Source: Carettochelys insculpta (lineage: Eukaryota; Chordata; Testudines; Carettochelyidae). Taken from it: DNA of 64,000 bases. Within the stretch, counting starts at the first letter, position 1. Every line of letters starts with the position of its first letter. The stretch lies in NCBI RefSeq assembly GCF_033958435.1, contig NC_134137.1:318555501-318619500 (forward strand). Reading direction: 5' to 3'. A program made the translations under genes and the position numbers. Shown piece after piece: positions 11,290 to 22,055 of this stretch. The notes below the pieces were generated by a model, which searched no databases, was not told the DNA's origin, and worked only from the letters and a program-made list of their open reading frames with translations.

Positions 11290-11557
11290 GGCTGCGTCAA
11301 AAGTGCTGCTTTCGGTCCCACACAGTTCAAAATATTTGGTTATAGGAACAAGGGGAGTTCAAAGTGTGCAGGGTCCTTTCAAAAAGGACCCCATGTAGAC
11401 GAGACACGCGATCAAAAGCTGCAGTTTCAAAGTGCCCTGTCTGCCATTATACTAATGAGGTGCTGCATATGCATTGCAGCACCCTATTAGCATACTTTGA
11501 AGTATCTCATTAGCATCCCTCTTTCGAAATGGGGAGGGTGCTAGTATAGACATGGTC
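11290..11557. repeat. Truncated fold-back Harbinger MITE
   Basis: It contains the features of the long fold-back MITEs: a ggtcctttcaaaaaggacc centre, then tactaatgaggtgctgcatatgc and its partner gcagcaccctattagcata, ending in gtgctagtatagacatggtc. Most of the left arm is missing. Confidence 0.55.
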
Positions 11558-12955
11558 TTAGTGTAAGTGATTTGACAAATACATTTCTAAGATGTTTGCT
11601 GTATTGGATGCTGCAAGGAATACAGCTTAGCTCTGCTAATCCTTATGACTTGTTTAGTTAACCAGGCTTAGAACCTATCACTCAAGTACACAATACAGAA
11701 ACTGGTAGAAAAGGAAATCTAGAGTTGCCAGTTGTCATTGAGTGTAATTTTCTTGTTTTATATTGCATAATACATGTCCCTTATTTTGGAACATCATGGC
11801 CGCAGAACATAAGGATGATGCCACAAGCCTACTCCCTATTTTGCTTCAGCAGAACTCAGTTTTTCCAAGGGAACCCTATTTACTTATTTGCTCAAAAAAC
11901 AAGTGCCAGTGAGTTCAGTGAGGCTTACTCCAAACTTAAATGCCCTCTAAGCACTGTCAGTCTTCGGATTTTTTGGTAACTTGATTTAAATTAATGATTT
12001 CTGGAGATTTAAATCATGGTTTAATCAATAATTAATCCATTATTTAAATATTGATTTATATCAATCAACCTTGCCCACAGCGATAAGAAAGAATGGGGAA
12101 GCAGCTGGGAATAACTTTGTCCCCCTCATTCTCCAGCCGGCTGGACTGGTCAACCACATGGGAGGGATTTACTACAGCCCACAAACAGGGGAATTACTGG
12201 GTACACAATCCAAGGAGATTCCTCAGGACTCCTTCAACTGATCACTCAGTATTCTGTTGGTGTACACAAACCAGCTGCCAATGTTTCTGATCTCACAGTC
12301 AACAATGTACAACCGCTTCTCCCAAATACCCAGAATCAACCATACCTCTACTTCGGTTCCTTCCATGGGCACTCCAGTCCTGCACATTTGCTCTGTTCAC
12401 TTTTGCCACTCAAGCTCATCCACCTCAAGATGCTGGATGCCTCATCTCCCCAACTATAACTGTACCCAGCCAGCCAGTGCCTCAGCAACACAGCACCACG
12501 CAAAGCCCATGTGAAATAGAGACTCCTGTACAGCTGAATGTGAAGCCCTGATTTCCACAAGACTCCATGGCAGATGACTCTGCTACTGCTCTAATTCTCC
12601 CTGTCTTCCTAATTTTTTTATCTTCAATGAACATTTCTCTTTTCAAAATAATCCAAATGAACAGCTTCCCTGGAGTCCAACTATAAACAAGCACAGACTG
12701 TACATCATTTTAAGGTGACTACGTAGCTGAGATGACTAAATAGCATCTGTGACAGCTGAGTTAAAGGTGTTGTCATTGTCTGAATTTAAGCCAGTGCCCT
12801 AACTGAGAGGGAAAGTCATAATCCTCTACATTGCTACCTTATTTTTTAAACAGTGTAATTTGGCCATTCATATGCATCCACAAATTTTCTAGTTTATTCA
12901 GTCTTTTTTGGATTATTTTACAACTACCACTGAAACAGAGCTTTCATTTCACCTT

Positions 12956-12957
<2 letters not shown>
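11558..12957. other. Intergenic sequence with an AT-rich symmetric patch
   Basis: No gene or transposon was recognised. 11985-12065 is nearly pure A/T with repeated atttaaat and aatcaat words that can fold on themselves. 12090-12560 is more GC-rich but has no protein or repeat that I recognise. Confidence 0.5.
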
Positions 12958-12958
<1 letters not shown>

Positions 12959-12999
<41 letters not shown>

Positions 13000-13013
13000 A
13001 CGTGTGCGTGTGT
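12959..13013. repeat. (GT)n microsatellite
   Basis: About 20 uninterrupted GT units are followed by a few imperfect ones with gcacgtgtgcgtg. Such tracts are length-polymorphic in vertebrates. Confidence 0.95.
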
Positions 13014-13351
13014 AAATATCTTTTAAGGTTATAGTACACATTTTGCTTTGGCTTCCAAGTAACTGAATGTGGTTACTGGACATGACTGCGTATTAGCAAG
13101 GAAGGGGTGTTTGCTATGGAGGCGTGGAGGCAGTGAGTGCATTTGGGCCCTGTGACAGCAGAGGGTAACCCCAGACTGGTGAGGTGAGAGTGAAGGAGTT
13201 GGTCTGGACACAGGAAGCCACAACGTGTTGTCTCAGAGTGTTCTCCCAGGGGACAGAGGGTTCAAAATGGAGTAACTCATCTCAATCTGAACTAAGCTGG
13301 AGAAAATGAGAATGCACACGAGCAGCTGAGGCTTCCAAGGGCTGGGATTAG

Positions 13352-13771
13352 GGCTGCTTCTATACTTGCCCCCTCCGGTCGGAGGTGGCATGGTAACGAG
13401 GCAATTTGAAGCAGGCTAATTAGGCACTGATATGCATATTCAGCGCCTCATTACTATAATGGTGGACACATGAATTTCAAACTGAAGACTTCGAATTGCA
13501 GATTGACAGTGAAGATGAGGGAGCTCTGAAATAAGCTCCCCACTTCGACTTCCCTTACTCCCACAAAACTACATCTGGAGGGGGCACTTATTTCAAAGCT
13601 GCCCCCATCTTCACTGTCAATCTGCAATTCGAAGTGTGCACTTGGAAATTTGCATGGCTGCTATTACACTAATGAGTCACTAAATATGCACATTAGTCCC
13701 TCATTAGCCTGCTTCAAATTGCTTCATTACTATGCCACCTCCGATGGGAGGGAGCGAGCGTAGAAGCAGCC
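13352..13771. mobile_element. Fold-back Harbinger-type MITE
   Basis: It begins GGCTGCTTCTATACTTGCC and its other strand begins GGCTGCTTCTACGCTCGC. The inverted arms are long: the left arm words gaggtggcatggtaacgag, gcctcattactataatgg and cgaattgcagattgacagtg all return on the opposite strand in the right arm. TAG at the left edge and CAG at the right may be a mutated 3-bp duplication. The left terminus is the same as that of the full element at 4388 (GGCTGTTTCTA), suggesting relationship. Confidence 0.75.
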
Positions 13772-16154
13772 CAGGCCGCACAGTCAAGCTGTTGCAGACC
13801 CTTCTGCTGTGGATGCCAAACTGCCCCAAAAGGGGGAAATCATCCAGATAGTAGCTTCAAAGCACTCCAGGAGGGACCACAAGACAGATCAGTGATACCA
13901 GCAGAGGATCCAAAAATGAGATAGGAAGTAGTCCAGAGAACAGGGTTAGGGAATACCCATCCCTTATGAAGTGCAATTTGAATAATTGTTTCTTTGAGCT
14001 CTGGTAGAAACATGGTGGAGCAGGGACAGCCTGGGGTTCCCCTTCACCTGGCCACTGGGTGACACAGCTACTGAATCCTGCTGCTAGTCTAAGGCAGTCA
14101 CTGATTATTGTCACAGGGTGACATAGACCAGAGTATAGCAACTAGATGATACCACTGTCATTGGATTCAAACCACCTTTGACTGGCACTCTGATGTGCGG
14201 GTGTTAGAGGGACGTGAACTGAGATTTTGACATTGCGAGGGATTATAATGCTTCTTTTACTGGCAACCTCCACAATTGTTAATGCCATTGATGTTCTGAT
14301 ATTCACTTCAGAATCCTTAAAGAAAATTTAGCAAGGTTTGTAGGCGTGAAATTATTATTTGTTAAGCACTAACACTATTCTCAGCCCTGTACAGCACATG
14401 TAGGAGAAATGGTCCCTAGCTTCAGCTACTTACAATCTAAACTGAGATATCTGAATCTAAATAGCTTACAGCCTTGTGTTTGTGGGAGTCAGTCTCAATT
14501 TTTTTCCAGACAAGTTGGTATTGATTTAAGGTAGATAATTAAAAAGAAAAATGTAGCTAAAAGATAGGGCTTCCTTTATATATGGTTTAAACATACAGTC
14601 TAATGATGCTGGAGAACATTTGGAAATTGAAATAGTGATTTTAATTACAGAGAGGTGCCTGGTACATCCCAAATTTACAAGGAGGAAGGGTGCAATTTCT
14701 ATATACTATCTACAATGGTTGCTATACTGGCAAAGCACCCACTCCCTGGGAACTATAGTTGTCTGTAGGTTCCCTCAGTGGAAAGCAGCTTTATTTTGGT
14801 ATCAAGGATCTACAGAAGTGCTAATGGCAGGCCTGAATGCAGCCAGGCCAACACCTTTTCTTCCCAGCCCAGCTTCTCCTAATTTCTCGAGTATGGCAGT
14901 CTCTCCAAAGCCACCCAGAGAAAAGTGGGTTTCACACAGCTTGAGCTACGGATTCATAGTAAGATTCTGACCAAGTTCTGCAGGGTAGCAGAAGTCAGAA
15001 AGTGATACTGGATAATTGATCTGAAGCAAGAACCAAATCCTCCTTAGCTCCGTGTGAAATTAAATGTCCTATAATTTCAAGGCTCTGTAACACATAGTTC
15101 CTCCCCTTCTCTCTTCTCATATCACTTCTGCTTACTCCCAATGAAAATGTCAATGCTACACTAATCTAGAACAGGGCATCACCAATCTCTCAAATTAAAC
15201 AAAATTACAAACACATTTTAATAAGTCCCCTTTTCTGTAAGTCAAGCAACAGTTGTTCAGGGCTCTTTCTTGGCATAAAAAATGCACATTTTTCCACACA
15301 CACAAAAAATCATAATAAACAATTCAAGTAAGTGAGAAAATAAATAGGAGGATTTCCTTAGGATAGGGTCAAAGGAGCAGTTTTGGGTCACCCCGGTCCA
15401 GAGTTTAACCAAACACAAAAAATGTTCCCTTCTCTATAGTGTTTAGCTGAACAATTTCAGGTCCACCTTTCAGGAAAACAAAGACAGAGTCCCTTCTCAG
15501 CAGGACAACAGAAATAAACACACACAGTTAATGAAGCTAGTAGGATCAAATAAATAATTCAAATTCTCCTCAGTAGCAGTGGCAATAACAAAAGACCAAC
15601 AATCTCAGGCACTTGACTCAAGAAAAAAAAGTCCTCTCTGCTTAGACTGGCAGAATATTCACCTCCTTGCTTACAGGATCCCTTAACTCTTATGGGACTT
15701 GTATTTCTACCGAGCCCCCATTAAAGAGCCATCTTTCAAAGTCTGACACTAAATGTGGTCACTCTTTGCTCTTCCCACACTGAAGGGATTTAACTCCTTC
15801 AGTCTCCTACAGCTTAGGGATCCCATCACTCTCCCACTTACCCAAGCTTCTATTGCTCATCATCAGGCTTGCTCCATGATGCCCCCTCTCTGCAGAATCA
15901 CTTTACTTTCTTGTAGATCAGGACCCAAACTCTTTCCAATGCAAAAAGCCTGACTACGTTAACTTTGCAAAGCAATGTTCCACAGAATCCTTTCATCTAG
16001 GTCATGGAGCAGCAGTAGAAATACTTCACTTCTATAATGGTACCCCAGGTACTTAAAAGCATCTTAATCGGGGAACAGTAGTGGCCAGTAGATGTGATTA
16101 TTCCATCCTCTTCATGCCCCAAGCCTCTCTGAGCTACTGTGGACAGATCACGTC
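13772..16154. other. Intergenic sequence with one possible old repeat
   Basis: No genes were recognised. 14345-14445 (cactaacactattctcagccctgtacagc, then acttacaatctaaa) resembles the tails of old amniote interspersed repeats, but I cannot name it. 15160-15960 is AC-rich with an acacacacaaaaaatc patch and nothing codable. Confidence 0.45.
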
Positions 16155-17161
16155 GGCTACTTCTACATGACAGCCCTATTTCAAAATAAGGCATTTCAAA
16201 ATGGCTATTTCAAAATAACACAAGCACATGCAAAATGCATTTTGAAATACAGCAGACCCTCACTTTGTGTGGGCTAGACTAACACGTTTTCATATTAATG
16301 TTGCTCGAGTGTGGGGAAACCCTACTTTCTTGTACCCCACCTCTGTACTTATGCCCACACTGCTGGCTGGCTGAAGGGTTCATTAGAAGGCAGCTCCTGC
16401 CTTGTGGCTACCTGACTCTGCAACGTTGGGGGCAGAGAGGGACAGGAATGGTTGGAGCTGCCCAGCGCCAAGCAATGCCAGGCTGGAGCTGCCCAGGGCT
16501 CCAGTGACGTTGCCAGTGCTGCTGCCACCCAAGCATCCCTGGGGTCAACCCACACCACAGCTAGAGCTGCCCAGGGCTCCAGCACCAGGGCTGGAGCTGC
16601 CACTGCCCGAGCAGCCCAGGGGCCAAGCGAAGCCTCAGCTGGCGGGTAGTAGGGGCACTGTGGCTGCTCCACATGGCCAGCGGCTGGAGAAGGAGGCACC
16701 CCATCCCAACCCTAACGCAGACCCCACCTGCCTGCAGGGGGATCCAGAGCCACCAGCCGGAGCAGAGGCTCCAGCCACTCACTTCCCCAAGCCAGGGGAA
16801 TTCCGGGGAGCTCCAGGGAGCTCCTCAAACCCTGCCCCCTCCATTTACACGAAATTTGATTTACAAGGAGGTTGCACAGGATGCAACCTCCACATAAATT
16901 GAGGGTTTACTGTAGTACCCAGCTATTTCAAAATAGCATTTCCAGGCACATAGCACTATTTTGAAATAGTGCCATTGGAACCCATTATGGCTGATTTTAA
17001 AATAGGTGTCATTCCTCAGGAAATGAGGTTTACCAGAATTGAAATAACGCACCAGCTATTTCAAATTTATTTTGAAATCGTATGTGCATCATTTAGACGC
17101 TGCAGTTATTTTGAAATAACTGCTGTTATTTTGAGATAACTTGGCCTTGCAGACATAGGCC
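16155..17161. mobile_element. Harbinger-type MITE split by a later pogo/Tigger-like insertion
   Basis: The left part (16155-16249) starts GGCTACTTCTACATGACAG and is rich in tttcaaaataa words. The right part (16913-17161) continues the same vocabulary and finishes with a terminus that reads GGCCTATGTCTGCAAGG on the minus strand. The gap is filled by a 663-bp element with its own ends and TA duplication. With that insert removed the MITE resembles 10302-10625. Nesting shows the Tigger-like element inserted after this MITE. Confidence 0.65.
16250..16912. mobile_element. pogo/Tigger-like non-autonomous element with GC-rich core
   Basis: The element begins CAGCAGACCCTCACTTTGTG and its other strand begins CAGTAAACCCTCAATTTATG, ends of the pogo/Tigger type. 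TA lies on both sides (16248-16249, 16913-16914), the duplication expected for Tc1/mariner-pogo elements. The interior is GC-rich and repeats gagctgcccagggctcc words. The open frames in this core are low-complexity and encode no transposase. Confidence 0.85.
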
Positions 17162-17651
17162 TAGACAGAGCAGGCTTCTGTGCACAAAGAGCAGATGGAC
17201 TGCATACACTGTATGTGGCATTCCCAGGACCACACCACAATTGCTTACAATGCCTTTTGGGTAAGACAAGAAGGACGTAGGACTCAAATCTCAACAACTA
17301 TCCTCTCATTATTAAAATATGTCATTAAAACATACTTATGTGAAAACATTCAATTTTAGTCCATCAGTGAGGGAGTCAGAGGAAGAAAGGAACAATAAAA
17401 ATACCTGCACTGCTTCAAGACTGGACTCCAATCTAGATAGCCAGTTTGTAATGTGTCTTGATTGTATAGCGTGCTCGGTTTTGGGAGTTAGTCTTTCAGC
17501 TCAAGTGGCACAGAAATGTGTTTGGGCAAGTGAGGGTTGGGGTACAACTCCTCCAGGATGCCACTTACAAATGTAACATAAATTCTCAAATATAATAGAT
17601 TATAGAATGACTGCTTAGAAATTACTAGAACAGTCACTAGTAACAGACAGG

Positions 17652-17790
17652 AAATGTCTAGTCTCAGAGAAGTAGCCGTGTTAGTCTGTATCTTCTATCT
17701 TCACAAAACAAAGAAAGTAGTCCTGGGGCACCTTAAAGACTAACAACATTATGGATTAGATGATGAGCTTTCAGATCTGGAGAAATGTCT
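17652..17790 (-). repeat. PLE-type 3' tail, family B
   Basis: Read on the minus strand it carries atgagc... ...gttagtctttaaggtgcccc and gatacagactaacacggct. These correspond to the tail words at 10905-10985 and 47724-47850. No coding part is attached. Confidence 0.55.
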
Positions 17791-17970
17791 AGGCAGTACT
17801 TACATGATTTGTACTAAACCAAGGCTGACTCCGTGGAGACAGTGTGCATGAAAACAGTATTTTTTAAATATGCTGCCTCTTTTATAAACTGGGAGTGAGC
17901 GGGTATCAAGGTTTCAAAATCTATAAACATATACTTTGTGTTCTGGTTAAGGCATATGAGTTCTTCCTAG

Positions 17971-18786
17971 AGTGACTGTATCTCCCCTGGCCAAATATGG
18001 ACATGGAAATAACCCCCATCCCAACCAAAATGGGATGCATGGTCACCCTATCCGGGGCACCAGGAACAGGGCTGCCCCCCCACCTCCCCAGCAGCGAAGC
18101 TTCTGTCTTCCCCGAGCTGTGGGTGGCAGCCAGTACCACTACACAGGTCCAGCTCCTGGCTACCCCAGCTGAGGGAAGCTGGGCGGCTCCGGCTCCAACT
18201 CCACTGCGGCCACAGTTCACACCCCCAAACCCCCGTGGCTTCAGCTCCAGCCCCCCCGCCCCTCTCCCAGCTCCAGCAGCCCCATTCCAACCTCCACTCT
18301 TGGCCCCAGCCCCCGCTCCAACCTCCATGGCTTGGCTCAGCCCCCCGTGCCTCTGGCTGCAGCCCCCTCAGCCCCAGCTCCAGAAACCCTGCACCAATCC
18401 CTGCCATCCAGGCCCCGGATCCGACCTCAGTGAAGCCCTGGTTCACCCCACGCTCCACCTCGTATCTCCAGCCCCAACCCCCGCGGCCCTGCTCAAGCCC
18501 CAAGCTTCCACTCCAATCCCTGCAGACCCAGCTCAGTTCCATCCCCTGCTGGAGGAAGCTGGGCAGCAGCTGATCCGCCGTGCAGTCTGGCTCCCAGCTC
18601 CCACAGGTGGGGGAAACCAGGTGGCAGTGGTGCAGGTCCAGCTCCCGGTGACCCCCAGCTGGAAGAAGCCAGTGACCACTGTGAAATATGGGGCAATTAG
18701 CCCCTTTTGCAAAATAAATCAGGGTGCCAGAATGGTGCCCGAAATACGGGGCTGTCCCACCAAACACGCGACCGATGGTCACCCTG
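17971..18786. mobile_element. Non-autonomous DNA transposon with GGGTGACCAT-type ends and GC-rich core
   Basis: The left end is AGAGTGACTGTATCTCCC. The right end on the minus strand is AGGGTGACCATCGGTC followed by tttggtgggacagcccc. TTCTTCCT occurs just before the left end and within two bases after the right end, an 8-bp repeat as made by hAT elements. The interior is very C-rich with ccagctccagcccc words, giving long but low-complexity frames. The right half and 140 bp of flank recur at 30832-31316. Confidence 0.55.
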
Positions 18787-18932
18787 TTTCTTCCTGAAGG
18801 TAGACCTCCAATAACTTCCTTTCTCAATCAGCCATCACTTTTATTATCTTTTTTCCCCTTTCCATCCACAAGTCTCTCATTAGCCTGTGTTATCTTAATC
18901 TACTCTTGCTTTTATGAGAGCTAGTTTCCCCA
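18440..18932 (+). repeat. Duplicated segment, copy 1 (partner 30832-31316)
   Basis: From the ccacctcg-tatctccagcc block to gagagctagtttcccc this stretch recurs in the same order and orientation 12.4 kb downstream. The match does not stop at the transposon end near 18786 but continues through tagacctccaataacttcc and cttgcttttatgagagc. It is therefore a copied locus, or a larger unrecognised repeat, rather than two independent insertions. Confidence 0.8.
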
Positions 18933-19070
18933 TAATCCCATCTTTCCTTCCCTCAATCTGTTTTCTTTTCTCCCCTTTACATTTGTTGTTTCCCTCCCTA
19001 CACTCTGTATTTTCTTTCCTTCTATACTCATATATTCAAAGTACCAAGAAAGCATTTAGGTGATATCCTT

Positions 19071-19497
19071 GGCTATGTCTACATTAGAGAGTTTTGTTGA
19101 CAAAATTGGCATTTTGTACACAAAACCTGCAGAGTGTCCACATTCTCAAGGTGATGTGTCAATAGTAAATCGACAGAACACGGCACTTTTGTTAACAGCA
19201 TTCTGCCACTCCCCCATGAGGCAGAACACCTCTGTTGATAGAAAGCCAATTTGGATGTTCCGGGGGGCTCTCTCTTGACAGTCCGGGCTTCCAGGACACC
19301 GTGCAACCCTGTCTGCTTTGCTTCCAGTTGGCTGTTTTGTCGAGAGAGCAGCCGGGTAGTCCGGCCACTCTTTGTTGCCAGAGCAGATCGCTCTTTTGAT
19401 CTATTTTGCAGTCTGGCCACAATGTGTCGACAGAAGTTTTGTTGGAAGAATTGAACAGTAACTTCTGTCAACAGATTGCTCTAGTGTAGACACAGCA
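19071..19497. mobile_element. Harbinger MITE, deletion derivative of the 50.5-kb element family
   Basis: It begins GGCTATGTCTACATTAGAG and its other strand begins TGCTGTGTCTACACTAGAGC. CTT at 19068-19070 and 19498-19500 is a 3-bp target duplication. Both arms match the ends of the two-gene element at 50514-53680: gacagaacacggcactttt and ggcagaacacctct in the left arm, and gcagatcgctcttttgat and gtcgacagaag in the right. It therefore looks like an internally deleted copy of that family. Confidence 0.85.
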
Positions 19498-19759
19498 CTT
19501 GAGGCCTGCCTAGAGCACAGAAAGACTGAGGGAAGGGAAATCAAACCAACTAGTTGTGCAATGTTTACTGCACTGTTTGTTGGCATTTCAGAGACTGCAG
19601 TTCTTTTTATAGTCACTTTGTCTACTAATCAACAATAATAAACATGGTAATTGTAAACAATAATAGCATTCTTATGGCTTTATGTTATCTGTTGACCTCA
19701 AAGATCTTTGCAAAGGTAGGTAGCCATCATACATTCCACTGTGTAAAGAAGAAATCCCC

Positions 19760-19860
19760 AGTATGAAAGATTAAGTGATATGCCCAAAGTCTCACGGTGA
19801 ATCAGAGCCAGAGAGGAAACCTAGATCTTCTGATTTATTCTGTCCCTGATTTGTGATTTT
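19760..19860 (+). repeat. MIR/CORE-SINE-like ancient repeat fragment
   Basis: The words ttaagtgatatgcccaaagt, tcacggtgaatcagagccag and ggaaacctagatcttctg follow the order of the well-known MIR block (taagtgacttgcccaaggtc and onward). The fragment is old and partial. Confidence 0.5.
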
Positions 19861-20012
19861 TAAAAAGTTCTTAGGATACAATGACTAATGTATAAATATG
19901 GCTCTATATAGGTATAACACTGAAATGGATTAGCTAGTAAGTATGTACACCAGCCCCTCAGCAGATGAAATCAGGTTGTATATAGTCTGCACGACTAGGA
20001 CTGCTAAACCTA

Positions 20013-20809
20013 CAGGGGGTCCTCATCATAAGTTGCTTTGCTATAAGTCATTTTGCATATACTCCATTAAGTAATTCAGGAAAGCAGATTCATTGTAAAT
20101 CACACTAATCCACACTTACGTTGTTTAGGAACCAAGGGACCAAAAGCCAGGAACATAGCAGAGATCTGTTGTGGCCAGACAGCAGGTGCTGTAGTGCAGG
20201 GGCCCTGGAAGTGAGCTGGTGTAACTACTCCCAGGCAGGCTTGAGGCTGGTACCTCTGAAACTTAGTGCAAGCACCTCTACAGATTGAGCTAAAGGTCAG
20301 CTGGCTCTCAGCCTAGGCTGTAGAGGACACTTTCTTTTGCTGTGAAGTGGTCTAGGTGCTACTACTTGTATGTGGGTTATACTGGCAGGTAACTGGGAGA
20401 GCAGCGGGAACCTGGCAGGGAGCCAGCGGGAAAGGTGGGGAGCTGGCAGGGAGCCAGAGGGAAGCCGCAGGGATCCAGCAGGGAGATGTGGGAACAGGTG
20501 GGAAGCTGGCAGGGAGTGGTGGGGAGCCCATGGGCACTAGCTGGGAGCTGGCTTATCTTTCTGCATTTATTTATTTGTTTATGTTATTATTTATTATTAT
20601 ATATATATATATATTTATTCTATTTACTTATTTCTGTTCTATTTCTATGTACTGTTTTTGTGGGTTATAGGTACAGTATATGGACCACACTTGTGTGAAC
20701 TGTATGTGTTTGGAACGTATCTCAAGCTAATTACATTATTCCTTATGGATATTAATTCCACTTTATAAGTCGTTTCACCGTAAGTTGTATTATTTAGGAA
20801 GGTAACCTG
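20013..20809. mobile_element. Tigger-like non-autonomous element with GC-rich and AT-rich halves
   Basis: It begins CAGGGGGTCCTCATCATAAG after TA. It ends in ggtaacctg, whose other strand begins CAGGTTACCTTCC, with ataagtc/ttacgg words near both ends. The right flank is CA rather than TA, a one-base change from a TA duplication. The interior has ggcagggagccagcggga-type repeats (20390-20550), an (AT)n patch near 20600, and a tRNA-derived insert at 20160-20340. No transposase frame. Confidence 0.55.
20160..20340 (-). repeat. tRNA-derived SINE fragment
   Basis: On the minus strand 20285 down reads TTTAGCTCAATCTGTAGAGG, very like a tRNA A-box region. About 40 bases later comes GAGGTACCAGCCTCAAGCC, a decayed B-box. 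The length and spacing match the 5' head of turtle tRNA SINEs. Internal promoter decay makes it inactive. Confidence 0.5.
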
Positions 20810-21149
20810 CAGTCACAATAAGGACCCTCTGTCAGATAAGAAAACAGAATGGGGAAATGTAAACATGTAATTTGTAAGATAAATACAGGCAGAACAAACA
20901 CAAATACTGGGTATGCTGGTAGAGTCACATTTTTACAAAATAATGAAAATATTTCTAACTGGGAGGTAGTCCTGAAAACCACTGCTTTTATTTAGGGGAA
21001 AAGACAAGATAGCATCACTAAAAGTTCACACACAGTTCACACACAGTTATTACTCCATACTAAGTTACATACTCCAGAGGAATGTTTAACTCATAAAAAA
21101 AGCCATTCTCTACTCTCTTCTGATGAAACTGCAACCCTTCAGCACCCTT

Positions 21150-22055
21150 TATCAAGAAGCAAAAAGCAGTCCAATAGCACTTTAAAGACTAACAAAATAA
21201 TTTATTAGGCGATGAGCTTTCCTAGAATAGACCCACTTCTTCAGATCATAGCCGTACCAGAACAGACTCAATATTTAGGACATGGAGAACCAAAAATAAT
21301 AATCAAGGTTGACAAATCAGGAAAATATTATCAAGGTGAGCAAATCAGAGAGCAGAGGGAGCCCCCTGCTCTCTGATTTGCTCACCTTGATAATATTTTT
21401 CTGATTTGTCAACCTTCATTACTATTTTTGGTTCTCCGTGCCTTAAATATTAAGTCTGTTCTGGTACGGCTATCATCTGAAGAAGTGGGTCCGTCCCACG
21501 AAAGCTCATTGCCTAATAAATTATTTTGTTAGTCTTTAAAGTGCTACTGGACTGCTTTTTTGTTTTGATAAAGAGATAGTATATAAACTAGCATGGCTAT
21601 CTCTTTATCAAAACAAAAAAGCAGTCCAGTAGCACTTTAAAGACTAACAAAATAATTTATTAGGCAATGAGCTTTCGTGGGACGGACCCACTTCTTCATA
21701 TCATAGCCGTACCAGAACAGACTCAATATTTAGGACATGGAGAACCAAAAATAATAATCAAGGTTGACAAATCAGGAAAATATTATCAAGGCGAGCAAAT
21801 CAGAGAGCAGAGGGAGCCCCCTGCTCTCTGATTTGCTCACCTTGATAATATTTTTCTGATTTGTCAACCTTCATTACTATTTTTGGTTCTCCGTGCCTTA
21901 AATATTAAGTCTGTTCTGGTACGGCTATGATCTGAAGAAGTGGGTCCGTCCCACGAAAGCTCATTGCCTAATAAATTATTTTGTTAGTCTTTAAAGTGCT
22001 ACTGGACTGCTTTTTTGTTTTGATAGTATATAAACTAGCATGGCTATCTCTCTGT
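21150..22055. repeat. Four-part alternating inverted array of PLE 3' tails
   Basis: Four copies of a 210-240-bp Penelope-like tail lie in the order minus (21150-21358), plus (21360-21598), minus (21599-21814), plus (21817-22055). The two centres near 21358 and 21815 have the same agcagagggagccccctgct junction, so the second pair is a near-copy of the first in tandem. At the middle joint the sequence is itself an inverted repeat (gataaagagata ... tatctctttatc). Plus copies contain ctgaagaagtgggtccgtcc, then cacgaaagctcatt and agtctttaaagtgctactgg, as in the tail of the element at 60556. No coding part. Confidence 0.9.

Noticed and set aside
11985..12065. Replication origin or matrix attachment site in the AT-rich patch
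   Set aside because: AT-richness alone is not evidence in vertebrate DNA.
16402..16902. 166-codon frame in the Tigger-like core, and similar frames at 17997-18797 and 40349-40735
   Set aside because: Proline/alanine/leucine-rich products of short GC-rich DNA repeats inside non-autonomous transposons.
21477..21503. Calling a functional hammerhead ribozyme as an RNA gene
   Set aside because: An extra base after CTGAAGA and missing helix I/III partners. Kept as a finding only.
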